Assembly: GCA_018242765.1 (NCBI GenBank)
Contig: JAFEBH010000002.1
Coordinates: forward strand, 310,001-374,000
DNA: 64,000 nucleotides
Source: Nitrospira sp.
Lineage (GTDB): Bacteria; Nitrospirota; Nitrospiria; Nitrospirales; Nitrospiraceae
Direction: 5' to 3'
Within the stretch, counting starts at the first letter, position 1, and each line of letters begins with the position of its first letter. Positions 52,349 through 60,708 of this stretch are shown here, one piece after another. The position numbers and the translations under genes were made by a program. A model generated the notes under the pieces. That model made no database searches. It was not told the origin of the DNA and saw only the letters and a list, made by a program, of their open reading frames with translations.

Positions 52349-53764
52349 TCAGCCTATCGAGACATGTTCGATTCCTTTTCTCAAACGAAACAGCGTCCGC
52401 TCCCGTCCCAAGACTTCCATCACCTCAAAAAGTCCTGGGCTTGCCGTTCGCCCGGTGAGTGCCACGCGAACCGGCTGGGCCAATGCGCCCATTTTGATAC
52501 CTTCCTCTTCGACCAGCTTTTTGAAGCTTTCTTCCCATGCTGGTTTGGAAAAGCTGGGGAACGCCTCAAAGCGCGTGACCAGCCTCTGCAGCAACGGAGC
52601 CACCGCCGGTGTAAGAAATTTCTTAGCCGCCTCTTCCTCGAATGGAGCAACTTGTCCGAAATAGGGCTTTACCCACTCCACCATGTCGATCAACGTCTTC
52701 GCCCGTTCCTTCACCAAGACCACCAGCTGTGCGAGCCACTCCTCCGATACCGCTTCGGCCTCCATCGTCAACCCTGCTTGTTCCAGCAATGGCACCAGGG
52801 CCTTGGCCACAGAGCTCGGTGGGCTCGTTTTAATGTATTCGGCATTTACCCAGAGTAGCTTGTCCGGATTGAACACGGCTGCTGCCTTCTGGACATGACC
52901 CCACGAGAACTTTTCGATGAGCTCCTGCCGAGTAAAGAGTTCTTGATCGCCGTGGGACCAACCAAGTCGAACCAGGTAATTCACCATGGCGTCGGGCAGA
53001 TATCCCATGTCCTTATAGGCCATGATCGACGTCGCCCCGTGGCGTTTGGAGAGCCTCGTTTTGTCCGAGCCCAGAATCATCGGGAGATGACCAAAGCGCG
53101 GAACGGCAAACCCCAAGGCTTCGAAAATCGGAATCTGCCGCGGCGTGTTGGTCAGATGGTCGTCCCCCCGCACAACATGCGTGATGCGCATTAATGCATC
53201 GTCGACGACGACCGAAAAATTGTAGGTCGGGTAGCCGTTGGATCGAAGAATAATGAGGTCATCGGCGGCACTGTTCTCGAAGGTAATTTTGCCTTTAATC
53301 AGATCATCGACGATAATGTGCCCCTCTTGCGGCGCCTTAAAGCGGAGCGCGGCATCAGCAGGAGGAGTGGTGATCTGCGCATTTCGACAGCGGCCGTCAT
53401 AGCGAGGAGAAAGCCCTTTGGCTTCAGCCTCATTTCGCCGAGCCTCCAGTTCTTCCGCCTTACAGATACACCAGTACGCGTGCCCCGTCTCAAGTAACTT
53501 CATGGCATGGCTGCGATACAAATCCATCCGTTCCGTTTGACGGAACGGCCCTTCATCCCAGTCGAGCCCCACCCATTTCATTCCGTCGATAATGGCCTGA
53601 ATGGACTCAGTGGTCGACCGGCTTTGATCGGTATCCTCGATGCGAAGAATAAAAACACCCTTCTGCTGGCGTGCAAAGAGCCAGTTGAAGAGGGCCGTGC
53701 GCACACCGCCGATGTGCAAAAAGCCTGTCGGGCTTGGAGCGAATCGAACGCGAATCTCACTCAT
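52349..53764 (-). CDS. gltX: Glutamyl-tRNA synthetase
   Basis: 471 residues, class I. HIGH motif in RFAPSPTGFLHIGGVRTALF, KMSKS counterpart LSKRHGATS, and LRIEDTDQSRS. The anticodon-binding domain (about 330-471) is complete. Loads glutamate on tRNA-Glu; because glnS is also present it need not charge tRNA-Gln. Starts at ATG 53764 and ends about 70 bases before the tRNA-Gln genes on the same strand. Confidence 0.96.
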   Translation of the reverse strand: MSEIRVRFAPSPTGFLHIGGVRTALFNWLFARQQKGVFILRIEDTDQSRSTTESIQAIIDGMKWVGLDWDEGPFRQTERMDLYRSHAMKLLETGHAYWCICKAEELEARRNEAEAKGLSPRYDGRCRNAQITTPPADAALRFKAPQEGHIIVDDLIKGKITFENSAADDLIILRSNGYPTYNFSVVVDDALMRITHVVRGDDHLTNTPRQIPIFEALGFAVPRFGHLPMILGSDKTRLSKRHGATSIMAYKDMGYLPDAMVNYLVRLGWSHGDQELFTRQELIEKFSWGHVQKAAAVFNPDKLLWVNAEYIKTSPPSSVAKALVPLLEQAGLTMEAEAVSEEWLAQLVVLVKERAKTLIDMVEWVKPYFGQVAPFEEEAAKKFLTPAVAPLLQRLVTRFEAFPSFSKPAWEESFKKLVEEEGIKMGALAQPVRVALTGRTASPGLFEVMEVLGRERTLFRLRKGIEHVSIG

Positions 53765-53893
53765 AACAGTATGATCCCTTCTTCACACAGACGAAACCGC
53801 ACATCTATACCACGCTGAGAAAATCCTTGTACACCGCCGAAGTACTTCCATCTCTCCACGGCTTCTGCTATGAGGATGCCGGAGGAGACGGGG

Positions 53894-54598
53894 ATGGCAG
53901 AACAGACGCAACCTGCCACAGTGCTGTCCGCAACAGATCTCACACCCCACGTCCGCCAGCTGGTGATCAAGCCCAAGACTGCAAAGATTGCGTTCCAACC
54001 TGGGCAATGGGTATCCCTTCAACTTCCTGTAGGGCCCAAGCCGCCACTCAATCGGGCCTACTCGATTGCCGACCCTTCCTCACCCTATGGTGAGTTAACG
54101 TTGGTGTTCGATCTGGTGCCCGAGGGACTCGGCTCTGCTTATCTGTATCAGCTGAAGTCAGGCGATGAAATTAGCTTATCCGGACCATATGGACGATTCA
54201 TTCTTCCTGAGACTCTCGATCGAGAACTTATTCTGATTGGACGCTACACAGGCCTTGTTCCGATACGATGCCTGTTGAAGAAAATGTTTTTTGAGAAAAT
54301 TCATACGCCGGTCCTTTTAATTGCCGTGGCCCCTAGCGAAAAGGAGGTTCTGTTCCACCAAGAATGGCTCACGATGGCCGTACAGCAGCCATCGTTTCGT
54401 TATCTGCCGATTGTGGCCGAACAGAGCGGATCCCAGGCCGTCGAGAAGACCTTGGCAATGCTGACACCACTGCTCACTGGTCAACCGAAAGTGGTCCCCA
54501 TGCTCTGTGGAACCAAAGCCTTCGTCCGTCCTCTACGGGCCTATTTCATGGAACAAGGGTACGATCGAAAGGAGGTGAAGGTAGAGACATACGATTAA
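53894..54598 (+). CDS. FAD/NAD(P)-binding reductase, ferredoxin reductase-like
   Basis: 234 residues from ATG 53894 (GGAGGAG about six bases before). FAD domain about 10-105 with PGQWVSLQLP and RAYSIADPSS (R-x-Y-S motif), then a Rossmann-type NAD domain ending CGTKAFVRPLRAYFMEQG and VKVETYD. The usual GTGIAP motif of the NAD domain is changed to RYTGLVPIR, so NAD(P)H binding may be weak. It stands convergent with fdx, suggesting it may reduce that ferredoxin for cluster assembly. Confidence 0.82.
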   Translation: MAEQTQPATVLSATDLTPHVRQLVIKPKTAKIAFQPGQWVSLQLPVGPKPPLNRAYSIADPSSPYGELTLVFDLVPEGLGSAYLYQLKSGDEISLSGPYGRFILPETLDRELILIGRYTGLVPIRCLLKKMFFEKIHTPVLLIAVAPSEKEVLFHQEWLTMAVQQPSFRYLPIVAEQSGSQAVEKTLAMLTPLLTGQPKVVPMLCGTKAFVRPLRAYFMEQGYDRKEVKVETYD

Positions 54599-54686
54599 CT
54601 GGAGTTATTCGTGAATCGTTATTCGCACAGGATTCTTCATTTGTCATGAGCCAAATAAAGATTCACCTTACAACCAAACAGACCCA

Positions 54687-55103
54687 TTAGTGTCCCTCCC
54701 TGACGAGATTCTTATTCACGGCGGGAATTTCGACGACGATATCCGCCTTTCCATTCGGGACACATTGGCAACCCAGACGAGACTGGAGCGTTGTCATAGG
54801 AGCCTCATCCAGTTGATCATATTCGTCATCGGTGCCTTCATTACAACTTTCCAAACCCTGTTTCACAATCACGTGACAGGTCGAACAGGCACAGACTCCA
54901 CCACAGACATGCTCCAGATCCACGCCATGGCTCATAGCGATATCTAAAATGCTCCCTGGCAGCCCAGTGACACCATAGGGAATCTTTTCCGGATCAACCG
55001 CAACAGTGGTTGAGCTTCCGTTGGGCTGAATGAATGTGATGGAATAGGAGACCTTAGGAAGTTCGTAATCGGCTTTCTCAATGTACGGGTTCGTCCCACC
55101 CAT
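54687..55103 (-). CDS. fdx: [2Fe-2S] ferredoxin, Isc type
   Basis: 138 residues. Adrenodoxin-type binding motif C-x5-C-x2-C with CGGVCACSTCHVIV and the fourth Cys in SRLGCQCVP. Acidic stretch DDEYDQLDEAP before it matches Isc ferredoxins. It feeds electrons to cluster assembly. It lies divergent from iscR with a 133-base shared promoter region. Confidence 0.9.
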   Translation of the reverse strand: MGGTNPYIEKADYELPKVSYSITFIQPNGSSTTVAVDPEKIPYGVTGLPGSILDIAMSHGVDLEHVCGGVCACSTCHVIVKQGLESCNEGTDDEYDQLDEAPMTTLQSRLGCQCVPNGKADIVVEIPAVNKNLVREGH

Positions 55104-55145
55104 GTGCCTGTTCCTTTCTGAGACGGATTAGATTCTTGTCACGTA

Positions 55146-55217
55146 TTGACACAATTCAAATTTGCATGGTAGCTTTAGTGCGACCATATTGATCGGAGAT
55201 CATTATAGTCTCCGATC
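55146..55217 (+). promoter_or_regulatory. iscR promoter region with operator-like inverted repeat
   Basis: TTGACA at 55146-55151 and a weak -10-like TAGCTT at 55170-55175. Downstream, a perfect 9-bp inverted repeat GATCGGAGA / TCTCCGATC (55191-55199 with 55209-55217) spaced by 9 bases sits 20 bases before the iscR ATG. It is a candidate IscR or other repressor site, or a 5' hairpin. Confidence 0.5.
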
Positions 55218-55236
55218 TGACCGATCGGCAATAGCG

Positions 55237-55710
55237 ATGTTGAAGATATCAAAAAAAGCTGATTATGCGCTGATGGCACTCCAGCACATCGCCTCAGTAC
55301 AGTTTGGTGATATCACTCCTGGTCGGGTGGTGAACACGAAAGAGATCGCTGAAGAATATAATATTCCGCTCGAGTTGTTAGCGAAGGTCCTTCAGCTTCT
55401 CTCAAAGCACGGCTTGATCGAGAGCCACAATGGTCCCAAGGGCGGTTATCTCCTGGCACGGAGCGCCAGACAGATCACTATCGCACAGATCCTCGAAAGC
55501 ATCGAAGGCCCACTGGCCATCACTGATTGCTCACACGAAAAAGACGGAGACTTCTGCATGCAGCGTGAACACTGCAACATCCGCACGCCGCTCTTGAAAA
55601 TCCAAGACAGCATCTACCAGTTACTGAACAACATGACGTTGGGAGACATGATGGGGGGGACGCCCCTGATTTCAATTCAGTCTCCTTCGGCACAAGGAGT
55701 TGAACGATGA
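55237..55710 (+). CDS. iscR: Fe-S cluster regulator IscR (Rrf2 family)
   Basis: 157 residues from ATG 55237. Winged helix: [59 protein letters not shown]. The three cluster-ligand Cys are present in [20 protein letters not shown], so it can carry [2Fe-2S] and sense iron-sulfur status. The stop overlaps the iscS start (ATGA). First gene of the isc operon, as in proteobacteria. Confidence 0.93.
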   Translation: MLKISKKADYALMALQHIASVQFGDITPGRVVNTKEIAEEYNIPLELLAKVLQLLSKHGLIESHNGPKGGYLLARSARQITIAQILESIEGPLAITDCSHEKDGDFCMQREHCNIRTPLLKIQDSIYQLLNNMTLGDMMGGTPLISIQSPSAQGVER

Positions 55711-56924
55711 AGCTTCCTATTTTCCTCGATAACCATTCCACCACTCCCATGGATCCGCGCGTGCTGGAGGCCATGCTGCCTTACTTCGTTGAAAAATTCG
55801 GCAATGCGGCCAGCCGTAACCATGCCTTTGGCTGGGCGGCTGAAGAAGCGGTGGAGGAAGCTCGGAAACGGATCGCAAGACTGATCAAGGCTGATACTAA
55901 AGAAATCGTCTTCACCAGCGGCGCCACCGAATCGGACAACCTTGCCCTGAAGGGCGTCCTGGAGATGTACAAAGAAAAAGGCACCCACATCATCACGTCG
56001 TCCACGGAACATCGGGCCGTGCTCGATACCGCCAAGTCTCTGGAAGCCAAGGGCCTCGCAACCGTGACGTATTTGCCGGTTGATAAATACGGCATGGTGA
56101 ATCCACGAGACGTGCAGAACGCCATCACCGACAAGACAATCCTCATCTCCGTCATGCTGGCGAATAACGAAATCGGGACGATCAATCCCATCGCGGAGAT
56201 CGGGAAGATTGCCAAATCGAAAGGCATCTTGTTCCATTGCGATGCCACTCAAGGCGTCGGCAAAATCCCGGTCGATGTCCAGGCCATGGGGATCGACCTT
56301 ATGTCGTTCTCAGCCCATAAAATTTATGGTCCTAAGGGGATCGGGGCCCTCTACGTCAGAAAACGAAACCCGCGCGTGCGGATCGCGCCCCAGATGGATG
56401 GCGGCGGGCATGAACGCGGCATGCGGTCCGGCACCTTACCTGTTCCGCTGATCGTCGGATTCGGAAAAGCCTGTGAGCTCTGCGAACAAGAGATGACGAC
56501 AGAAGCGGCCCGGCTGACCAAGATGCGTGACCGGCTGCAGACCGAGATCATGGCGGCTCTGGAGGAAAGCTATCTCAACGGTCATCCGACGAACCGGCTG
56601 CCTGGCAATCTCAACATTTCTTTTGCGTATGTCGAAGGCGAGTCCTTACTCATGGGCATGAAAGACATCGCGCTCTCATCAGGGTCAGCCTGCACCTCGG
56701 CCACGCTGGAACCTTCATACGTCTTGCGTGCACTTGGAGTGGGGACCGAGCTCGCCCACTCGTCGATCCGCTTCGGCTTGGGCCGTTTCAACACCGATGA
56801 CGAGATCGACTATACGATTAAGAAGGTTATTGAAATCGTGACGAAGTTGCGGGAAATGTCCCCGCTCTATGAGATGGCCAAGGAAGGGGTCGATCTGAAA
56901 TCCGTTCAGTGGGCCGCGCACTAA
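55707..56924 (+). CDS. iscS: Cysteine desulfurase IscS
   Basis: 405 residues, PLP-dependent. Releases sulfur from cysteine for cluster assembly. Start [23 protein letters not shown] Lys in [15 protein letters not shown]; active-site Cys in [29 protein letters not shown] is the cofactor-phosphate site. Translationally coupled to iscR. Confidence 0.97.
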   Translation: MKLPIFLDNHSTTPMDPRVLEAMLPYFVEKFGNAASRNHAFGWAAEEAVEEARKRIARLIKADTKEIVFTSGATESDNLALKGVLEMYKEKGTHIITSSTEHRAVLDTAKSLEAKGLATVTYLPVDKYGMVNPRDVQNAITDKTILISVMLANNEIGTINPIAEIGKIAKSKGILFHCDATQGVGKIPVDVQAMGIDLMSFSAHKIYGPKGIGALYVRKRNPRVRIAPQMDGGGHERGMRSGTLPVPLIVGFGKACELCEQEMTTEAARLTKMRDRLQTEIMAALEESYLNGHPTNRLPGNLNISFAYVEGESLLMGMKDIALSSGSACTSATLEPSYVLRALGVGTELAHSSIRFGLGRFNTDDEIDYTIKKVIEIVTKLREMSPLYEMAKEGVDLKSVQWAAH

Positions 56925-56958
56925 ACTAAAACCAGACTCGCTTATTTCGGAGGATACC

Positions 56959-57357
56959 ATGGCATACAGCGACAAAGTCGTCGATCATTTCAACAACCCC
57001 CGTAACATGGGGAGCTTTAAAAAGGATGAAGAGGGTGTGGGCACCGGTATGGTGGGGGCGCCAGAGTGCGGCGATGTGATGAAGCTCCAGATCAAGGTGC
57101 AGAACGATACGATCGTCGATGCCAAGTTCAAGACGTTCGGCTGCGGATCAGCGATCGCCAGCTCAAGCCTGGCCACGGAATGGCTCAAGGGCAAGACGAT
57201 CGAAGAAGCACAGCAGATTAAGAATACGGACATCGTCCAGGAGCTCAATCTGCCGCCGGTCAAGATTCACTGTTCGGTCCTCGCGGAAGATGCAATCAAA
57301 GCCGCATTAGCTGATTATCAGAAAAAATCTGACGGGCAAACGTCCGGCACCAAGTAA
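56959..57357 (+). CDS. iscU: Fe-S scaffold protein IscU
   Basis: 132 residues. Scaffold on which clusters are built. Start YSDKVVDHFNNPRNMG; the three Cys are in GAPECGDVMKLQI, FKTFGCGSAIASSS and KIHCSVLAEDAIKAAL; the HscA-binding L-P-P-V-K motif reads NLPPVKIHC. GGAGG upstream of ATG 56959. Confidence 0.97.
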   Translation: MAYSDKVVDHFNNPRNMGSFKKDEEGVGTGMVGAPECGDVMKLQIKVQNDTIVDAKFKTFGCGSAIASSSLATEWLKGKTIEEAQQIKNTDIVQELNLPPVKIHCSVLAEDAIKAALADYQKKSDGQTSGTK

Positions 57358-57378
57358 CGGTCACGAAGGGAGTACCCT

Positions 57379-57735
57379 ATGGACACGACGAATATAGAAA
57401 CGCAGGCTCCGGTCATCACACTCACCGACGCTGCCGTGAAAGAGGTCAAGCGATTGATCAACGTGCAAGGGATCGAGGAAGGCGGCCTTCGCCTCGGCGT
57501 GAAAGGCGGTGGCTGTTCGGGCTTGAGCTACACAATCAATTTCGACGACAAGATCGGACAGTATGACCAGGTATACGAAATCAACGGGGTGAAAGTCATC
57601 GTCGACGCGAAAAGTGCGATCTATCTCCAAGGCACCCAATTGGACTATCAAAAAGACTTGATGGGGGGAAACTTTAAGTTCCTCAACCCCAACGCCAATA
57701 AGACCTGTGGCTGCGGAGAATCGTTCTCGGCCTGA
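57379..57735 (+). CDS. iscA: Fe-S assembly A-type carrier protein
   Basis: 118 residues. Conserved Cys in GVKGGGCSGLSYTINFDD and the C-terminal C-G-C motif in TCGCGESFSA. KVIVDAKSAIYLQGTQLDY is family-typical. Carrier of [2Fe-2S]/[4Fe-4S] clusters or iron. Twenty-one bases after iscU. Confidence 0.95.
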   Translation: MDTTNIETQAPVITLTDAAVKEVKRLINVQGIEEGGLRLGVKGGGCSGLSYTINFDDKIGQYDQVYEINGVKVIVDAKSAIYLQGTQLDYQKDLMGGNFKFLNPNANKTCGCGESFSA

Positions 57736-57790
57736 TTCCCAACGAGTTGTTACCTGATTTGGTGCAGCGAGCACTATACCGGTTTCCGCT

Positions 57791-58507
57791 ATGGATCAAC
57801 ATACACCAGAGTCGCCTCGAGCGCGTGGACTGCAGATGGCCAGGAGCATGTGCTGGCACTGCCAGTCTGCCGTCACGGGAGAATACTTCTGCGAACGGTG
57901 CGTCAAAGTCCAGCCGGTTTCGAAAGAGACCGACTACTTTACATGCTTGGGGGTTCCCCGACGTCTCATGCTTGATCCAAAGAAACTCGAGGCCAAGTTC
58001 TACGAGTTGAGCCGGACGTTCCATCCTGATTTTTATCAAACGAAAAGTTCGGCGGAACAAACAATCAGCCTCGGCAATGCCGCTGTCCTGAATACGGCCT
58101 ATCGCACACTCCGTGACCCCATTCAACGAGCCGAATATTTATTGGGCCTCGAAGCCGGATCCGTGAAAAACATTCGAACGTCTCCTCCAGCCGACCTATT
58201 TGAAGAGATCTTGGAACTCCAAGATACGCTGGGCGACTACCGATCATCGGAACGCGATTCGCAGGAAGGTCGTGATCTTCGTGCCGCCCTTGAGACCGAA
58301 CAACGGGCACTGGAACAACGCCAGCAGGAGATGGAATCTCAACTGCATCGACTATTTACAGAGTGGGACCAGTTGCAAGACCGTGGTGAAGCGACAAGTC
58401 AGGCGCGGGCAGAACGAGACCAGCTCCTGAAACAGATGCGTGATCTCCTCTCAAACCGAACGTACATCACCAGCATCGTCAACGACCTGGCTGCAACGAT
58501 CACCTAA
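57791..58507 (+). CDS. hscB: Co-chaperone HscB with N-terminal zinc-finger motif
   Basis: 238 residues. J-domain about 50-120 with the HPD motif in RTFHPDFYQTKSS, and a helical C-terminal IscU-binding part (about 130-238). Before the J-domain, C-W-H-C and C-E-R-C (about 21-40) form a zinc site, like that of eukaryotic HSC20 and absent from E. coli HscB. It recruits IscU to HscA. Ends 33 bases before hscA. Confidence 0.92.
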   Translation: MDQHTPESPRARGLQMARSMCWHCQSAVTGEYFCERCVKVQPVSKETDYFTCLGVPRRLMLDPKKLEAKFYELSRTFHPDFYQTKSSAEQTISLGNAAVLNTAYRTLRDPIQRAEYLLGLEAGSVKNIRTSPPADLFEEILELQDTLGDYRSSERDSQEGRDLRAALETEQRALEQRQQEMESQLHRLFTEWDQLQDRGEATSQARAERDQLLKQMRDLLSNRTYITSIVNDLAATIT

Positions 58508-58540
58508 ACACGCCACACAACCTTCTTCACAAGCTTCGCT

Positions 58541-60361
58541 ATGGCACGTATCGTTGGAATTGATCTCGGCACAACCAATTCGCTAGTCGCCTATATGAAA
58601 GACGGCCAGCCTTGCGTGGTCCCAGACCGCAACGGTCGGACGATGGTGCCTTCGGTTGTTGCCTTGACGGACAATGGGTTGATTGTCGGAGATTCAGCCA
58701 AAGAACACTTAACGCGGAATCCAGAGCGGACGGTATATTCCGTCAAGCGATTCATGGGGAAGGGGCTGGCCGATGTCCAAAATGAGCTGACCCACTTCCC
58801 CTACACACTCACGGAATCCGGTGGAGTGATTAGAATTCGGCTTGGTGAAAAAAACTATTCACCGCCACAGATCTCCGCCATGATCCTCAAGGAGTTAAAG
58901 CTGCGGGCAGAGGCGCACCTCGGAGAGAGCATTACAAAAGCCGTCATTACCGTTCCGGCCTACTTCAACGATAGCCAGCGGCAGGCCACGAAAGATGCGG
59001 GTCTCATTGCCGGCCTCGAAGTGCTACGCATCATCAATGAGCCGACCGCGGCCTCACTCGCTTATGGACTTCAGAAGAAAACACAGGGCACGATCGCGGT
59101 CTATGACTTCGGCGGCGGCACCTTCGATATTTCAATCTTGAAGCTCAAAGACGGCATCTTCGAGGTACTGGCGACGAATGGCGATACGCACCTAGGAGGA
59201 GACGATCTCGATCGGCTGCTGGTCGAGCTGTTCATCGGACAAATCCAAGAACGGCATGGGATCGACTTGACTGGGTACCCTGACCATGTGCAGGCCGTTC
59301 GATTGGAAGCAGAGCGAGCCAAGATTCGCCTTTCTGATGATCTCACAACCACAATCACCATCGAACTGCCAGACGACAAGGGACACTTCACTAGAGAATT
59401 GACACGCAATCAGCTTGAGTCTTTGACGATACGTGTAATTGAACGGACCTTAGCACCCTGCCGCATGGCGCTTAAAGATGCCGGACTCACTTCAAAAGAC
59501 ATCGACGAAGTGGTCTTGGTGGGTGGCTCCACTCGCATGCCATTGGTTCGCCAACGTGTCGAGGGGCTATTTGGAAAGGCGCCGCATTGTTACTTGAATC
59601 CGGACGAAGTCGTCGCACTCGGCGCCGCCGTACAAGCCGATATTCTGAGCGGGGGGACGACGGACATGCTGTTGTTAGATGTGACGCCCCTTTCGCTCGG
59701 CATCGAAACGATGGGTGGTGTCATGAGCAGTTTGATCCGCCGGAATACCACGATTCCAGCAAGCGCCAAGGAACTGTTCACAACGTATGTCGACGGACAG
59801 ACTGGTGTGGATATTCATATTCTTCAAGGCGAGCGCGAGCTCGTCAAAGATAACCGGAGTCTGGCACGATTCCGACTGAAAGTGCCGCCTCTTCCGGCCG
59901 GCGTCCCGCGTATCGAGGTAACCTTTCTGATCGATGCCAACGGCATCTTGAATGTTACGGCAACCGATATGCGAACCGGTCAGAGCCAGTCGATCGAAGT
60001 CAAACCTTCCTATGGGCTTTCTGACGCGGAAGTGGAGCGGATGATCGAAGACTCGTTCAAGTTTGCCGCCGATGATGTCAATGCTCGGAAATTGATCGAA
60101 GCCCGATTGGACGCCGAGGCCTTGCTGAAGACGACCGAGAAGTCGCTAGTGGATGCAGGACACCTGATCACAGTGAGCGAGGCCGAGCGTATTCGAACCG
60201 CAGTCTCTCAACTGGGGACAGCGAAAGACGGTACGGATCCCCGTACCATCCGTGCACAGATGGCAGCACTCGAACAGGCAGCAAAACATTTGAACGTGGT
60301 CATGCTGGACGATTCGCTTAAGAAAAGTCTGCAAGGGAAAAAAGTCACCGAGGTGACATGA
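58541..60361 (+). CDS. hscA: Hsp70-type chaperone HscA
   Basis: 606 residues. Specialised Hsp70 that drives cluster release from IscU. ATPase motifs [44 protein letters not shown] and [15 protein letters not shown]; substrate domain with [20 protein letters not shown]. The ending is the HscA-type helical lid. Follows hscB, as in the standard isc order. Confidence 0.96.
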   Translation: MARIVGIDLGTTNSLVAYMKDGQPCVVPDRNGRTMVPSVVALTDNGLIVGDSAKEHLTRNPERTVYSVKRFMGKGLADVQNELTHFPYTLTESGGVIRIRLGEKNYSPPQISAMILKELKLRAEAHLGESITKAVITVPAYFNDSQRQATKDAGLIAGLEVLRIINEPTAASLAYGLQKKTQGTIAVYDFGGGTFDISILKLKDGIFEVLATNGDTHLGGDDLDRLLVELFIGQIQERHGIDLTGYPDHVQAVRLEAERAKIRLSDDLTTTITIELPDDKGHFTRELTRNQLESLTIRVIERTLAPCRMALKDAGLTSKDIDEVVLVGGSTRMPLVRQRVEGLFGKAPHCYLNPDEVVALGAAVQADILSGGTTDMLLLDVTPLSLGIETMGGVMSSLIRRNTTIPASAKELFTTYVDGQTGVDIHILQGERELVKDNRSLARFRLKVPPLPAGVPRIEVTFLIDANGILNVTATDMRTGQSQSIEVKPSYGLSDAEVERMIEDSFKFAADDVNARKLIEARLDAEALLKTTEKSLVDAGHLITVSEAERIRTAVSQLGTAKDGTDPRTIRAQMAALEQAAKHLNVVMLDDSLKKSLQGKKVTEVT

Positions 60362-60369
60362 AGCGTTGC

Positions 60370-60401
60370 TCGTGAAACGTCTTTCGCATCACGCTTCACG
60401 A
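60370..60401. repeat. Inverted repeat between hscA and iscX
   Basis: Arms TCGTGAAACG (60370-60379) and CGCTTCACGA (60392-60401) pair with one mismatch around a 12-base loop. The GTGAA-CG motif looks like a small palindromic repeat. It may be an mRNA processing or attenuation hairpin within the isc operon. No T-run follows. Confidence 0.5.
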
Positions 60402-60427
60402 ACGACGAGATACGTAAGGAGCTCAAG

Positions 60428-60640
60428 ATGGATTTGAAATGGCAGGACGCCGAAAATATCGCCATCCGGTTGGTTGAAGAACACCCTGAGACGGATCCGT
60501 TGACCGTACGTTTCACCGATATGCATGCCTGGATCGTGGCACTACCCGATTTCAAAGATGATCCCAAGAAATCGAACGAAAAGATTTTAGAAACGATCCA
60601 GATGGCGTGGCATGAAGAGTATCAAGAGTCGAAATCGTAA
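60428..60640 (+). CDS. iscX: IscX-family protein
   Basis: 70 residues. Acidic protein that binds IscS and adjusts cluster assembly. DLKWQDAENIAIRLVEEHPE, DPLTVRFTDMHAWIVALPDF and EKILETIQMAWHEEY match the family. AAGGAG before ATG 60428. Last gene of the isc operon. Confidence 0.93.
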   Translation: MDLKWQDAENIAIRLVEEHPETDPLTVRFTDMHAWIVALPDFKDDPKKSNEKILETIQMAWHEEYQESKS

Positions 60641-60708
60641 AACGGGGAGCTGACACAACTTTCAAAGGTTTCCTCACCCCGCACAGCCTCCCCGCGCGAG
60701 CCCAAATC

